NCBI RefSeq assembly: GCF_018332655.1
Contig: NZ_BOQL01000027.1
Coordinates: 1-64,000, forward strand
Direction: 5' to 3'
Length of the DNA stretch: 64,000 nt
From: Actinoplanes auranticolor
GTDB taxonomy: Bacteria; Actinomycetota; Actinomycetes; Mycobacteriales; Micromonosporaceae
Below are positions 40,008 to 48,556 of the stretch, in pieces (the stretch's first letter is position 1; every line of letters starts with the position of its first letter). The notes below the pieces were generated by a model. The model saw nothing but the letters and a program-made list of their open reading frames with translations. It was not told the origin of the DNA and searched no databases. The translations under genes and the position numbers were made by a program.

Positions 40008-41309
40008 ATGAGACGACGACGCGTCACCGGCCTGGTCGCCGCTGTCACAGCCGGCCTGGCCCTGATCGCCGCTTCCCCCGCCATCGCGCCGGCCGCCACC
40101 GCGGTGCCGCGGGCGGCGGACACCGCGGCCCCGTACGAGGTGTACGACGTGCGCACGCTGGCCCAGCGCAACGCCATCGCGAGCACCGGCGCGGCGATCG
40201 ACGGCCTGGAGCACTCGATCGCCGAGATCACCGCGACCGGTCGCGAGGTCAAGGCGCTGCGGGCGCTCGGCTTCACGGTCAAGCCCGCCGCCGCCGAGGC
40301 GCCCGGCAGTGACGTGTCCACCTTCGACTTCCCCTCCCGCGACGCGGCGTACCACAACTACGCCGAGATGGTCGCCGAGGTCAACGCCATCGCGGCGCGG
40401 TACCCGGCCATCGCCAGCAAGCGGGTGCTGGGCAGGACCTACGAGGGCCGCGACATCGTGGCGGTCAAGATCTCCGACAACGTCGGCACCGACGAGGCCG
40501 AGCCCGAGGTGCTCTACGACGCCAACCACCACGCCCGCGAGCACATGACCGTGGAGATGGCGATCTACCTGCTGCACCTGTACGCGGACAATTACGCGAG
40601 CGACACCCGGATCCGCAACGTGGTGAACAGCCGCGAGATCTGGATCATCCCGTCGGTGAACCCGGACGGCGCGGAGTACGACGTCGCCACCGGCAGCTAC
40701 CGCTCGTGGCGCAAGAACCGCCAGCCCAACACCGGTTCCTCGTACGTCGGCACGGACCTGAACCGCAACTACGGCTACCGGTGGGGCTGCTGCGGCGGCT
40801 CGTCGGGCAGCACCTCCTCGGACACGTACCGCGGACCGTCGGCGTTCTCGGCACCGGAGACCCGGGTGATCCGCGACTTCGTCAACAGCCGGGTCGTCGG
40901 CGGCGTGCAGCAGATCAAGGCCGCGATCGACTTCCACTCGTACTCGGAGCTGGTGCTGTGGCCGTTCGGGCACACCACCGCGAACACCGGCACGGGGATG
41001 AGCGCGGACCAGCAGAACACGTTCGCGACGCTGGGCCGGCAGATGGCGACGACCAACGGGTACACCCCGCAGCAGTCGAGTGATCTCTACATCACCGACG
41101 GGGACTCGCTGGACTGGCTCTGGGGTACGCACAAGATCTTCGCGTACACCTTCGAGCTGTACCCGCGGAGCTCGTCGGCCGGCGGCTTCTACCCGCCCGC
41201 CAGCGTGATCACCCGGGAGACCACCCGGAACCGGGAGGCCGCCCTGCTGCTCGCCGAGGCGGCGGACTGCCCGTACAAGGTGATCGGCAAGCAGTCCACG
41301 TACTGCTGA
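40008..41309 (+). CDS. Secreted M14-family zinc carboxypeptidase
   Basis: 433 aa. A Sec signal peptide (about 1-30) and a propeptide region (about 40-100) precede the catalytic domain. Zinc ligands are His175 and Glu178 in NHHAREH and the His in IDFHSYSELVL; the catalytic Glu is in AYTFELYP, and NPDGAEYD and LNRNYGYRWGC are substrate-site segments. Streptomyces homologues release C-terminal residues, with carboxypeptidase T/SG-like mixed specificity. ATG has GGAGG 7 nt upstream. It stands alone. Confidence 0.93.
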   Translation: MRRRRVTGLVAAVTAGLALIAASPAIAPAATAVPRAADTAAPYEVYDVRTLAQRNAIASTGAAIDGLEHSIAEITATGREVKALRALGFTVKPAAAEAPGSDVSTFDFPSRDAAYHNYAEMVAEVNAIAARYPAIASKRVLGRTYEGRDIVAVKISDNVGTDEAEPEVLYDANHHAREHMTVEMAIYLLHLYADNYASDTRIRNVVNSREIWIIPSVNPDGAEYDVATGSYRSWRKNRQPNTGSSYVGTDLNRNYGYRWGCCGGSSGSTSSDTYRGPSAFSAPETRVIRDFVNSRVVGGVQQIKAAIDFHSYSELVLWPFGHTTANTGTGMSADQQNTFATLGRQMATTNGYTPQQSSDLYITDGDSLDWLWGTHKIFAYTFELYPRSSSAGGFYPPASVITRETTRNREAALLLAEAADCPYKVIGKQSTYC

Positions 41310-41326
41310 CCGGTTGCGCGGCGTAG

Positions 41327-41360
41327 CTACCTGTCATAGCTTTAGGGCTATGATAGGTAG
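41327..41360 (+). promoter_or_regulatory. TetR operator overlapping a -10 element
   Basis: CTACCTGTCATAGC (41327-41340) and GCTATGATAGGTAG (41347-41360) form 14-bp arms with one mismatch and a 6-nt spacer. The right arm contains TATGAT, a good -10 hexamer, and the TetR ATG follows 5 nt after the repeat with no ribosome site. Autorepression of a near-leaderless transcript is likely. Confidence 0.8.
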
Positions 41361-41365
41361 TTTTC

Positions 41366-41932
41366 ATGCCTAGGGCCGGGCTCTCCGCGGCCGCGGTGGT
41401 CGAGGTGGCGCTGACCCTGATCGACGAGAAGGGTCCGGAGGCGCTGAGCCTCGCCGCCGTCGCCGACCGGGCCGGGGTCGCGGCACCCTCGCTCTACAAA
41501 CACATCGGCAGCCTCGCCGACCTGCGGGAGCTCATGGCCCTGCGGGTCCTGCGCGAGACGACCGCCGTGTTCACCTCGGTGGTGATCGGCCGCAGCCGTG
41601 ACGATGCCGTGGCGGCGCTGATGCGCGCCTTCCGGGCCTACGTCGTGGAGCACCCCGGCCGGTACGCGCTGGTCCCGCTCGACCCCATGCGCCGCGACGA
41701 CCTGGCCGGCGCGGCGCGGGAACTGCTCGACGTCTTCTTCGCGGTGCTGCGCGGCTACGGCCTCGACGAGTCGGCGGCCACCCACGCCACCCGCCGGATC
41801 CGGGTCGCCGCGCACGGCTTCGCGGTCATCGAGGCGGGTGGCGGATTCGGTCTGGCCGAGGACGTCGACACCACGTTCGAGCAGGTCATCGCCATGGTGC
41901 TGGCCAGCCTGCGGCAGGGGTCGACGGAGTAA
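41366..41932 (+). CDS. TetR/AcrR family regulator
   Basis: 188 aa. The N-terminal HTH (VVEVALTLIDEKGPEALSLAAVADRAGVAAPSLYKHIGS) and a WHG-type C-terminal ligand domain (about 80-185, LVPLDPMRRDDL, HGFAVIEAGGGFGL) are clear. The operator directly upstream indicates autoregulation. The next genes, PadR and signal peptidase, are on the same strand 23 bp later and may be partly co-transcribed. The ligand is unknown. Confidence 0.9.
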   Translation: MPRAGLSAAAVVEVALTLIDEKGPEALSLAAVADRAGVAAPSLYKHIGSLADLRELMALRVLRETTAVFTSVVIGRSRDDAVAALMRAFRAYVVEHPGRYALVPLDPMRRDDLAGAARELLDVFFAVLRGYGLDESAATHATRRIRVAAHGFAVIEAGGGFGLAEDVDTTFEQVIAMVLASLRQGSTE

Positions 41933-41955
41933 GTCGAGTTATGTAGAGTTTCGGC

Positions 41956-42276
41956 ATGCCGAGACCTCCCCATGCCTCGCCGCAGACGCTGCGGCTCTTC
42001 GAGGCGCTGCTCGCCGAGCCGGCCCGCTGGCGCTACGGCTACGACCTGAGCCGCGAGACCGGGCTGGCGTCCGGCACCCTCTACCCGATCCTGATGCGGC
42101 TCTCCACCCAGCAGCTGCTCGACACCGGCTGGGAGGCCTCCGACGAGCCCGGCCGCCCACCGCGGCACACCTACCGGCTGACCGCGGACGGCCTCGTCCT
42201 GGCGCGGGAGCGACTGGCGGCCGCGGCGAGCAGGAAGCCGGGCCCGGCGGCGGCGTTCGTCCCGGGGAAGGCGTGA
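41956..42276 (+). CDS. PadR-family transcriptional regulator
   Basis: 106 aa, essentially only the winged HTH: LRLFEALLAEPARWRYGYDLSRETGLASGTLYPILMRL, then a wing ending RHTYRLTADGL. Small PadR proteins usually control the gene they overlap. Here its stop overlaps the ATG of the signal-peptidase-like gene (TGATG), so that gene is the likely partner. No clear ribosome site is seen; a TATGTA element lies about 15 nt before the ATG. Confidence 0.88.
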   Translation: MPRPPHASPQTLRLFEALLAEPARWRYGYDLSRETGLASGTLYPILMRLSTQQLLDTGWEASDEPGRPPRHTYRLTADGLVLARERLAAAASRKPGPAAAFVPGKA

Positions 42277-42962
42277 TGCGCCGGGTGGCCCGGGCGGTCC
42301 TGGTCGCGGCGGTACGGGGGCGCCGCGCCCGGGGCGGTCCGTGGGGTGAGGCGGCGCTGGCCGAATTCGACCAGACGACCGGCGGCTGGGAGGCGGTGCG
42401 CTGGGCCGCCGGCGGCCTGCGCGCGGTCTGGCACGAGCGCCGGGCGAGGACCAGGACCCTGCCGCGAGGGGTACGCCTGCAGCGCGCGGCGGTCGTCGCG
42501 GTCCTGCTGATGGTCCCCGTGGCAGTCGTCATGAACCAGTTCGTGCTCACCCCCAGGTACATGCCGAGCGGCTCGATGGAACCGACGCTGCGGGTCCAGG
42601 ACCGCTTCGTGGTCGACAAGGTGGGCTTCCGCCTGACCGGCATCCGGCACGGCGACATCGTCGAGTTCGACAGCCCGCGGGAGCCGGGCACACTCATGCT
42701 CAAGCGGGTGATCGGCCTGCCGGGCGACACCATCGAATGCCGGACCGGCCGGGTCTACCGCGACGGCACCGCCCTCGACGAGCCCTACGTGGACAGCGTC
42801 GCCAGCACGAACGACTGCGGCGCACCGGTCACGGTCCCGGACGGTGAGCTCTTCGTACTGGGTGATCACCGGCTGTTCTCCCAGGACTCCCGTCAGCTGG
42901 GCACGATCCCGCAGGACGCCGTGGACGGCCGCCTCCTGGCCCGGATCTGGCCGCTGGGCTGA
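42276..42962 (+). CDS. Signal peptidase I-like protein with PadR-associated N-terminal extension
   Basis: 228 aa. One helix (about 70-90) precedes a type I signal peptidase fold. Catalytic Ser100 lies in MPSGSMEPTL and Lys143 in LKRVIGLPGD, with GDHRLFSQDSR as the C-terminal box D/E. Residues 1-60 (RARGGPWGEAALAEFDQTTGGWEAVRWAAGGLRAVW) resemble the cytoplasmic segment found on membrane proteins encoded beside small PadR genes, rather than a normal LepB N-terminus. The enzyme type cleaves signal peptides outside the membrane. The fused segment suggests a dedicated role, which is inference. Confidence 0.85.
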   Translation: MRRVARAVLVAAVRGRRARGGPWGEAALAEFDQTTGGWEAVRWAAGGLRAVWHERRARTRTLPRGVRLQRAAVVAVLLMVPVAVVMNQFVLTPRYMPSGSMEPTLRVQDRFVVDKVGFRLTGIRHGDIVEFDSPREPGTLMLKRVIGLPGDTIECRTGRVYRDGTALDEPYVDSVASTNDCGAPVTVPDGELFVLGDHRLFSQDSRQLGTIPQDAVDGRLLARIWPLG

Positions 42963-43002
42963 CGCCTCGCCGGGGTTCCGGGGAGCACGGACCTGGCAGG
43001 GT

Positions 43003-43044
43003 GCGGGCATCCGGTCATGAGCCGCCAGGCGAATGGATGCCCGC
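43003..43044 (+). terminator. Inverted repeat after the signal peptidase gene
   Basis: GCGGGCATCC (43003-43012) pairs perfectly with GGATGCCCGC (43035-43044) over a 22-nt loop, 40 nt beyond the stop. It is a candidate terminator. Confidence 0.5.
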
Positions 43045-43061
43045 GCCCGGTGTCGGCGGGA

Positions 43062-43092
43062 GCGACGGTTAGCACCATGCACGGACCGTCGC
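43062..43092. other. Second inverted repeat upstream of the cobalamin riboswitch
   Basis: GCGACGGT (43062-43069) and ACCGTCGC (43085-43092) form a perfect 8-bp stem with a 15-nt loop. It may separate the upstream operon from the riboswitch transcript. Confidence 0.4.
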
Positions 43093-43149
43093 CAAGAGCT
43101 TCCGTACTTGATCTGGGTCTCTTCGTGTCCGCGGGCGGGTCGAACCGGT

Positions 43150-43269
43150 GGCGCCTGGGCTAGTTTCGACAGGACCGCGTCGCAGCGAAGCCGGTGGGAT
43201 TCCGGCGCTGTCCCGCAACTGTGAGCCCTCGCCCGTGCGGCGCGGGTGAAGCCAGGTCGCCTGGGCGCC
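43150..43269 (+). ncRNA. Cobalamin (B12) riboswitch aptamer
   Basis: The hallmark conserved blocks are present in order: GAAGCCGGTGGGATTCCGGC (from 43187), GCTGTCCCGCAACTGTGA just after it, and the B12 box GAAGCCAGG (43248-43256). GGCGCC at 43150-43155 can pair with GGCGCC at 43264-43269 as the closing P1 helix. It precedes btuF by about 100 nt and should reduce expression when adenosylcobalamin is bound. Confidence 0.93.
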
Positions 43270-43320
43270 GGTCGCGATTCAGCGCTCCCGGGGAGGGGCG
43301 CCTCGCGGACCGGGCCTGTT

Positions 43321-43361
43321 CCTCCGGTCGGCGAAGCACCGCAGCCTCGGCCGACAGGAGG
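43321..43361 (+). promoter_or_regulatory. Shine-Dalgarno-sequestering hairpin of the riboswitch
   Basis: CCTCCGGTCGGC (43321-43332) can pair with GCCGACAGGAGG (43350-43361) with one mismatch, burying the btuF ribosome site AGGAGG. An upstream GACCGG (43308-43313) could pair with CCGGTC (43324-43329) as the alternative fold. Translational control is predicted. Confidence 0.7.
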
Positions 43362-43367
43362 ACCAGG

Positions 43368-44285
43368 ATGAAACGGGTTTTGACGGCCGCGATCGCGGTC
43401 ACCGCACTGCTGCTCGGCGGGTGCGGCGGTGGTGCCGAGGACGAGGGCAGGCCGGCGGCGGCGGATGCTTCGTTCCCCGTGACGGTCGGTTCGGTGACCT
43501 TGACCGAACGCCCCGACCGGATCGTCTCGCTCGCCCCGACCGCGACGGAGATGCTCTTCGCGATCGGGGCCGGCCCCCAGGTGGTGGCCGTCGACGACCA
43601 GTCGACCTATCCACCCGAGGCGCCCCGCACCGACCTGTCCGGCTTCAAGCCGAACGCCGAGGCGATCGCCGGGCGTGATCCCGACCTGGTGGTCATCTCC
43701 GACGACCTCGAGAAGATCGCCGACCAGCTGGGCAAGCTCAAGATCCCGGTGCTGCTCGCCCCGGCCGCCAAGGTGATCGACGACTCCTACCGGCAGATCG
43801 ACCAGCTCGGCGCGCTGACCGGCCACCGGGACGAGTCGGCCGCGCTGGTGACACGGATGCGGACCGAGATCGACAAGATCGTCAGGGGCGTGCCGCCCCG
43901 CACGGAACCGCTCAGCTACTACTACGAGATCGACGAGACGCTCTACTCCGCGACGTCCAAGACCTTCATCGGCTCGCTGCTCGCCCCGTTCGGGCTCACC
44001 AACATCGCGGACGCCGCCGATCCCGACGGCAGCAAGAACGGCTATCCCCAGCTCTCCCCGGAGGCCCTCGTCGCCGCCGACCCCGACCTGATCTTCCTGG
44101 CCGACACCAAGTGCTGCCGCCAGTCCGCGGCGACGGTGAAGCAACGCAAGGGCTGGTCACAGATCACCGCGGTGCGCCAGGACCGGATCGTGGCCCTGGA
44201 CGACGACATCGCCTCCCGGTGGGGACCGCGGGTGGTCGACCTCGTCCGGGCGGTCGCCGATGCGGTGGCCAGGGTCCCCGCGTGA
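43368..44285 (+). CDS. btuF: Cobalamin ABC transporter substrate-binding lipoprotein
   Basis: 305 aa. The signal peptide ends in a lipobox (LLLGGC, Cys19). The fold is the class III helical-backbone type: PDRIVSLAPTATEMLFAIGAG, GFKPNAEAIAGRDPDLVV and SPEALVAADPDLIFLAD. Sequence alone fits either cobalamin or siderophore binding; the B12 riboswitch directly upstream settles corrinoid. The stop overlaps the btuC GTG. A Cys-Cys pair (DTKCCRQS) is present. Confidence 0.9.
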   Translation: MKRVLTAAIAVTALLLGGCGGGAEDEGRPAAADASFPVTVGSVTLTERPDRIVSLAPTATEMLFAIGAGPQVVAVDDQSTYPPEAPRTDLSGFKPNAEAIAGRDPDLVVISDDLEKIADQLGKLKIPVLLAPAAKVIDDSYRQIDQLGALTGHRDESAALVTRMRTEIDKIVRGVPPRTEPLSYYYEIDETLYSATSKTFIGSLLAPFGLTNIADAADPDGSKNGYPQLSPEALVAADPDLIFLADTKCCRQSAATVKQRKGWSQITAVRQDRIVALDDDIASRWGPRVVDLVRAVADAVARVPA

Positions 44286-45334
44286 TCCGAGCGCCGCGGC
44301 CGGCCGGCCTGCGGCCCGGCTGGCTGGCCGGCGGCGTGTTCGCGGTGCTGGTGGCGCTGGTCGCGGGGGTGGCCTTCGGGCCGGTCGCACTGCCGCCGGC
44401 CGGGGTCGCGGCCGCGCTGCTCGACCTGATTCCGGGGGTACGGATCCACAGCGGCCTGAGCCCGCGGGAGACGGCGATCGTCACCGAGCTCCGCCTGCCC
44501 CGCGTCGTGCTGGGCCTGCTCGTCGGCGCGATGCTGGCCCTGGCCGGCGCCGCGTACCAGGGTGTCTTCCGCAACCCGCTGGCCGATCCGCACCTGCTCG
44601 GGGTCGCGGCCGGGGCGGGACTGGGGGTGACGGCGGTCATCGCGTTCCGGCCGGCGACCGGTGACGCCACCGCGGAGCTGCCGATCGGGGTGCCGCTCGC
44701 CGCGTTCCTGGGAGCCATCGCCGCCGTCGCTCTGACCTGGGTACTCGGCGGGGCGGGCGGCCGGTCCCGGACTCCGGCCACGCTGATCCTCGCCGGCGTC
44801 GCCGTGTCCGCGTTCCTGGCGGCGGCCCAGACGTTCCTGCTGCAGCGGCACATCGAGTCGCTGCGCGAGGTCTACTCGTGGCTGCTCGGCCGGCTGGCCA
44901 CCGCGGGCTGGCACGACGTGCTGCTGGTGCTGCCGTACGCGGCGATCACCGCCGTGATCGTGCTGTCCCAGCGTCGCGAGCTGGACGTGCTGACGGTCGG
45001 CGACGAGGAGGCGACCAGCCTCGGCCTGCACCCGCAGCGCAGCCGCTACCTGCTGATAGCGGCCGCCTCGCTGGGCACGGCGGCCGCGGTGTCGGTGTCG
45101 GGGCTGATCGGTTTCGTCGGCATCATCGTGCCGCACACCCTGCGGTTGCTGGCCGGCCCGAGCCACCGGTCGATCCTGCCGCTGTCGGTGCTGTTCGGCG
45201 GCGCGTTCCTGGCCCTGACCGATCTGCTCGCGCGGACGGTGGCCAGCCCGGCGGAGATCCCGATCGGCGTGGTGACCGCCTTCCTGGGCGCACCGTTCTT
45301 CGCGCTGGTGCTGCGCCGCGGCGGGGTCTCATGA
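44282..45334 (+). CDS. btuC: Cobalamin ABC transporter permease
   Basis: 350 aa with about ten membrane helices, FecCD/BtuC family: RLPRVVLGLLVGAMLALAGAAYQGVFRNPLADPHLLGV, and GLIGFVGIIVPHTLRLLAGPSHR, the segment that contacts the ATPase. GTG start overlaps the btuF stop (GTGA), and its own stop overlaps btuD (ATGA), showing tight coupling under the riboswitch. Confidence 0.93.
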   Translation: MIRAPRPAGLRPGWLAGGVFAVLVALVAGVAFGPVALPPAGVAAALLDLIPGVRIHSGLSPRETAIVTELRLPRVVLGLLVGAMLALAGAAYQGVFRNPLADPHLLGVAAGAGLGVTAVIAFRPATGDATAELPIGVPLAAFLGAIAAVALTWVLGGAGGRSRTPATLILAGVAVSAFLAAAQTFLLQRHIESLREVYSWLLGRLATAGWHDVLLVLPYAAITAVIVLSQRRELDVLTVGDEEATSLGLHPQRSRYLLIAAASLGTAAAVSVSGLIGFVGIIVPHTLRLLAGPSHRSILPLSVLFGGAFLALTDLLARTVASPAEIPIGVVTAFLGAPFFALVLRRGGVS

Positions 45335-46095
45335 TCAGCGCGCGGGGGTTGCGGGTCCGGCTGGGCGGCTCGGTCATCGTCGACGGGGTCGATCTGGACG
45401 TCGCCGCGGGGGAGTGGGTCACGATCATCGGCCCCAACGGCGCGGGCAAGTCCACGGTGCTGCGGGCGGTCGGCGGGCTGCTGCCGTTCAGTGGCTCGGT
45501 CGGCCTGGACGGCACCCCGCTGGACCGGCTGCCCCGGCGCGTACGGGCCCGGACCGTGGCCACCGTGGCGCAGGCCCCCGTGGTGCCGCCGGGAATGCTG
45601 GTCCTGGACTACGTGCTGCTCGGCCGTACGCCCTACATCCCCGCGCTGGGCCGGGAGTCGGCGTCCGACCTGGCCGCCGTCGAGGAAGTGCTGGCTGCGC
45701 TCGACCTGGTCCGGCTCCGCTCCCGGCGGCTCGACACGCTCTCCGGCGGCGAACGGCAGCGGGTCTTCCTGGCCCGCGCCCTGGCCCAGGGCGGCCGTAT
45801 CCTGCTGCTGGACGAGCCGACCAGCGCCCTGGACATCGGTCACCAGCAGGAAGTGCTCGACCTGATCGACCGGCTCCGCGGCGAACGCGGCCTCACGGTG
45901 CTGGCCACGATGCACGACCTGTCGATCGCCGGCGAGTACGCGGACCGGATGGTGCTGCTGGCCGGCGGCCGGGTGGTGGCGGCCGGCACCGCCTGGGAGG
46001 TGCTGACCGAGGAGCTGCTGGCCCGGCACTACCGGGTGCGCGTCAAGGTCATCGACGGCGGCCGGGGACCGCTGGTCGTGCCGGTCCGGGGTTAG
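45331..46095 (+). CDS. btuD: Cobalamin ABC transporter ATPase
   Basis: 254 aa. Walker A GPNGAGKST (about 34-42), signature LSGGERQR, Walker B LLLDEPTSALD and the switch His in ATMHDLSIA. It powers the BtuC permease. The last 4 bases overlap the convergent VOC gene. Confidence 0.93.
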   Translation: MISARGLRVRLGGSVIVDGVDLDVAAGEWVTIIGPNGAGKSTVLRAVGGLLPFSGSVGLDGTPLDRLPRRVRARTVATVAQAPVVPPGMLVLDYVLLGRTPYIPALGRESASDLAAVEEVLAALDLVRLRSRRLDTLSGGERQRVFLARALAQGGRILLLDEPTSALDIGHQQEVLDLIDRLRGERGLTVLATMHDLSIAGEYADRMVLLAGGRVVAAGTAWEVLTEELLARHYRVRVKVIDGGRGPLVVPVRG

Positions 46096-46856
46096 CCGCC
46101 GACGCCCTGCAGGATGGAGAACGTGCCGCCCTGCGGGTCGTCCAGCACCGCGTACCGGCCGATCGGCAGGGTGGTCGGCGGGTGCACGATCCGGCCGCCG
46201 AGCGACTGCGCGTACGCGGCCGAGTCGTCACAGTCCGTGACCGCGAAGTAGATCATCCAATGTGGCGGCAGGTCGTCGGGCCACCGGTCGCCGTCCATCA
46301 CCTGCATGCCCGCGATCTGCCGGCCCTCGTGCTCCCACACGATGTAGTCCATACCGCTGACCGAGCTCTCCCGCGCCACCCAGCCGAAGACCGAGCCGTA
46401 GAACGCGGCCGAGCCCTCCACGTCCCGGGTGGTCAGCTCGTTCCAGGTCAGCGCGCCGGGCACGTCGAAGATGTCGGCACCGCGCATCGTGCCCGCCTGC
46501 CAGACGCTGAACGGCGCACCGGCCTGGTCCAGGAACGCGGCCATCCGGCCCTGGTACATGACGTCGAAGGGCGCCACCAGCACCTTGCCGCCGGCCGCCT
46601 CGACCCGGGCCGCGATCTCGTCCGCGTCCTCGGTGGCCACGTACGTGCTCCAGGCGGTGGGCTGGCCCTCGCCGTACAGCGGGCCGGCGCCGGCGGTGGC
46701 CCGGCCGTCGAGCCGGAAGGTGGTGTAGCCGCCGTACTCCTCGCCCGACACCTCGGCCTCCCAGCCGAACAGCGAGGTGTAGAACCGGATCGCGTCCGCG
46801 AGGTCGGCGGTACCCAGGTCCACCCAGCTCGGTACACCGGGGGTCGGTGGGTTCAT
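46092..46856 (-). CDS. Two-domain VOC family protein
   Basis: 254 aa built of two VOC modules: residues about 8-120 (SWVDLGTADLADAIRFYTSLFGWE) and 132-250 (TWNELTTRDVEGSAAFYGSVFGW). This tandem form resembles Streptomyces hydroxylase/CFP-30B-like proteins; no substrate can be named. ATG has GAGGAG 5 nt upstream. Confidence 0.88.
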   Translation of the reverse strand: MNPPTPGVPSWVDLGTADLADAIRFYTSLFGWEAEVSGEEYGGYTTFRLDGRATAGAGPLYGEGQPTAWSTYVATEDADEIAARVEAAGGKVLVAPFDVMYQGRMAAFLDQAGAPFSVWQAGTMRGADIFDVPGALTWNELTTRDVEGSAAFYGSVFGWVARESSVSGMDYIVWEHEGRQIAGMQVMDGDRWPDDLPPHWMIYFAVTDCDDSAAYAQSLGGRIVHPPTTLPIGRYAVLDDPQGGTFSILQGVGG

Positions 46857-46936
46857 GCCTGCTCCTCGGGGTTACGGCGGACGACAGATCGATCGTTACA
46901 CCGCGATGCGAGGTACGGGGCCGCTCAGTCGGAAGT

Positions 46937-47677
46937 TCAACTGAACCGCCGACCTTCGTCGCGTCGATAGGCCCATACAGCCACCCCAGCCAGGGTGGCC
47001 GTCCAGGTGATCAAGGCAGCTGTCGATGTCCACTGCACCGGGAAGTCACCGACGGCCGCCCACATCAGCCTGACCGCGGCCCCGGTGGGCAGGTACGGAG
47101 CGATCGTCTCCACGAAGCCGGGCGCACTGCCCGGCGCGGTCATCAGGCCACCGCCGAACGCCAGCGGGAAGAACAGCACCTGGGCCAACACGATCGCGGC
47201 CTTGGCCGGCAGCGAGTACCCGATGGCCAGGCCCATCAGCGTGAACGGCACCGCACTCACTGCGACCACGGCCACCGCGGCCAGGAAGCCGCCGAGCGTG
47301 ATGGTCGCCTCGGTCGCTACCGCGGCGATCACCACGACCGGCACCAGCGAGGCGCCCATCAGCACCAGCCCGGCCAGGATGCGCCCGGCGAAGCGCGGCG
47401 CGGCGCCGACCGGCAGGGTCCGCGAGTACGGGTCCCAGGGCTGGGCCCGGTCCTCCGCGACGCCGATCCCGTACTGGAAGAGATTGCTGGTCATGACCAC
47501 GAAGGTGACCATCGACGCGGTCGCGTAGGTGGCGTAGACCGGATCGTCGCCGACGAACGGCACCACGAAGAAGATCATCGAGGCGGCCGGGAAGAACGCG
47601 CTGCCGATGAGCGCCATCGGGATCCGGAACGTCTCGATGAGCTGGAAACGGGCATGGGTCAGGGCGAGGGATGTCAT
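46937..47677 (-). CDS. ABC-2 type transporter permease
   Basis: 246 aa with six predicted helices in the ABC-2 layout, including an amphipathic N-terminus (LALTHARFQLIETFRIPMALIGSAFFPAASMIFFVV). Last gene of a four-gene operon, 12 bp after the ATPase, with GGAGG 5 nt upstream. Family members export drugs, lipids or polysaccharides. Confidence 0.88.
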   Translation of the reverse strand: MTSLALTHARFQLIETFRIPMALIGSAFFPAASMIFFVVPFVGDDPVYATYATASMVTFVVMTSNLFQYGIGVAEDRAQPWDPYSRTLPVGAAPRFAGRILAGLVLMGASLVPVVVIAAVATEATITLGGFLAAVAVVAVSAVPFTLMGLAIGYSLPAKAAIVLAQVLFFPLAFGGGLMTAPGSAPGFVETIAPYLPTGAAVRLMWAAVGDFPVQWTSTAALITWTATLAGVAVWAYRRDEGRRFS

Positions 47678-47689
47678 CCGTACCTCCGG

Positions 47690-48556
47690 TCAGGCCGAGG
47701 TGAGGGTGAGGAACGCTTCTTCCAGCGACGTGGGGCGTACCTCCAGCTCCGTGAACGGGACGTCGCGGGCGACGAGATCGCGGACCAGCCGGTCGGCGTC
47801 GCCGGTGAGCAGGTGGGTCCGGTCGCCGTCGCGTTCGGTGCCGACCACCCCGGGAAGATCCGGCACGGGTACGGGCACAGTCAGGCTGACCCGGCGGATG
47901 GCGACGAGGCCGCGTACCGCCGCGACGGTGTCGTCGGCCAGTACCCGGCCGCCCCCGATCACCACCACCCGCCGGGCCAGGGCCTCGATCTCCTCCAGGT
48001 AGTGACTGGTCAGCACGACCGTGCCGCCGTCCGCGTGGAACGCCCGGATGCCGTCCCACAGGCTGTGCCGGGCCTCCACGTCCAACCCGGTGGTCGGCTC
48101 GTCGAGGAACACGATCCGGGGCCGGCCCACGAAGGCCAGCGCCACCGCGACCCGGCGTTTCTGCCCGCCGGACAGGCCGCCGGTCTGCCGCTTGGCCAGC
48201 TCGGTCAGCCCGAAGCGATCGAGCAGCTCGGCCCGGCCCAGCGGGTCGGGGAAGTGCGCGCGGACGAAGTCGACGACCTCGCCGACCCGCAGCGCGCCGG
48301 GCAGCCCGGTCTCCTGCGGGGTCACGCCCAGCGCCCGTCGGCTCGCCGGGTCACGCGGATCGCCGCCGCACAGCTCGACGGTGCCCGAGCTGGGCCGGCG
48401 CACCCCGGTGAGCAGGCTGACCAGCGTGCTCTTGCCGGCGCCGTTGGGCCCGAGCAGGCCGACCAGCTCACCGGTCCGGACGTCGAGGTTGAGCCGGTCG
48501 AGGGCGAGCACGTCGCCGTAGCGGCGGGTGGCGTCGAGGGCGCGGGCCAGCATCAT
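47690..48556 (-). CDS. ABC-2 transporter ATPase
   Basis: 288 aa. Walker A GPNGAGKST, signature LSGGQKRR, Walker B IVFLDEPTTGLD and switch His in LTSHYLEE are intact. A C-terminal ~75-residue domain (RRVSLTVPVPVPDL, TSLEEAFLTLTSA) follows, as in DrrA/CcmA-type drug-export ATPases. First or second ATG (48556, 48553), with GGAGGA upstream. It overlaps the regulator's stop. Confidence 0.9.
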   Translation of the reverse strand: MMLARALDATRRYGDVLALDRLNLDVRTGELVGLLGPNGAGKSTLVSLLTGVRRPSSGTVELCGGDPRDPASRRALGVTPQETGLPGALRVGEVVDFVRAHFPDPLGRAELLDRFGLTELAKRQTGGLSGGQKRRVAVALAFVGRPRIVFLDEPTTGLDVEARHSLWDGIRAFHADGGTVVLTSHYLEEIEALARRVVVIGGGRVLADDTVAAVRGLVAIRRVSLTVPVPVPDLPGVVGTERDGDRTHLLTGDADRLVRDLVARDVPFTELEVRPTSLEEAFLTLTSA

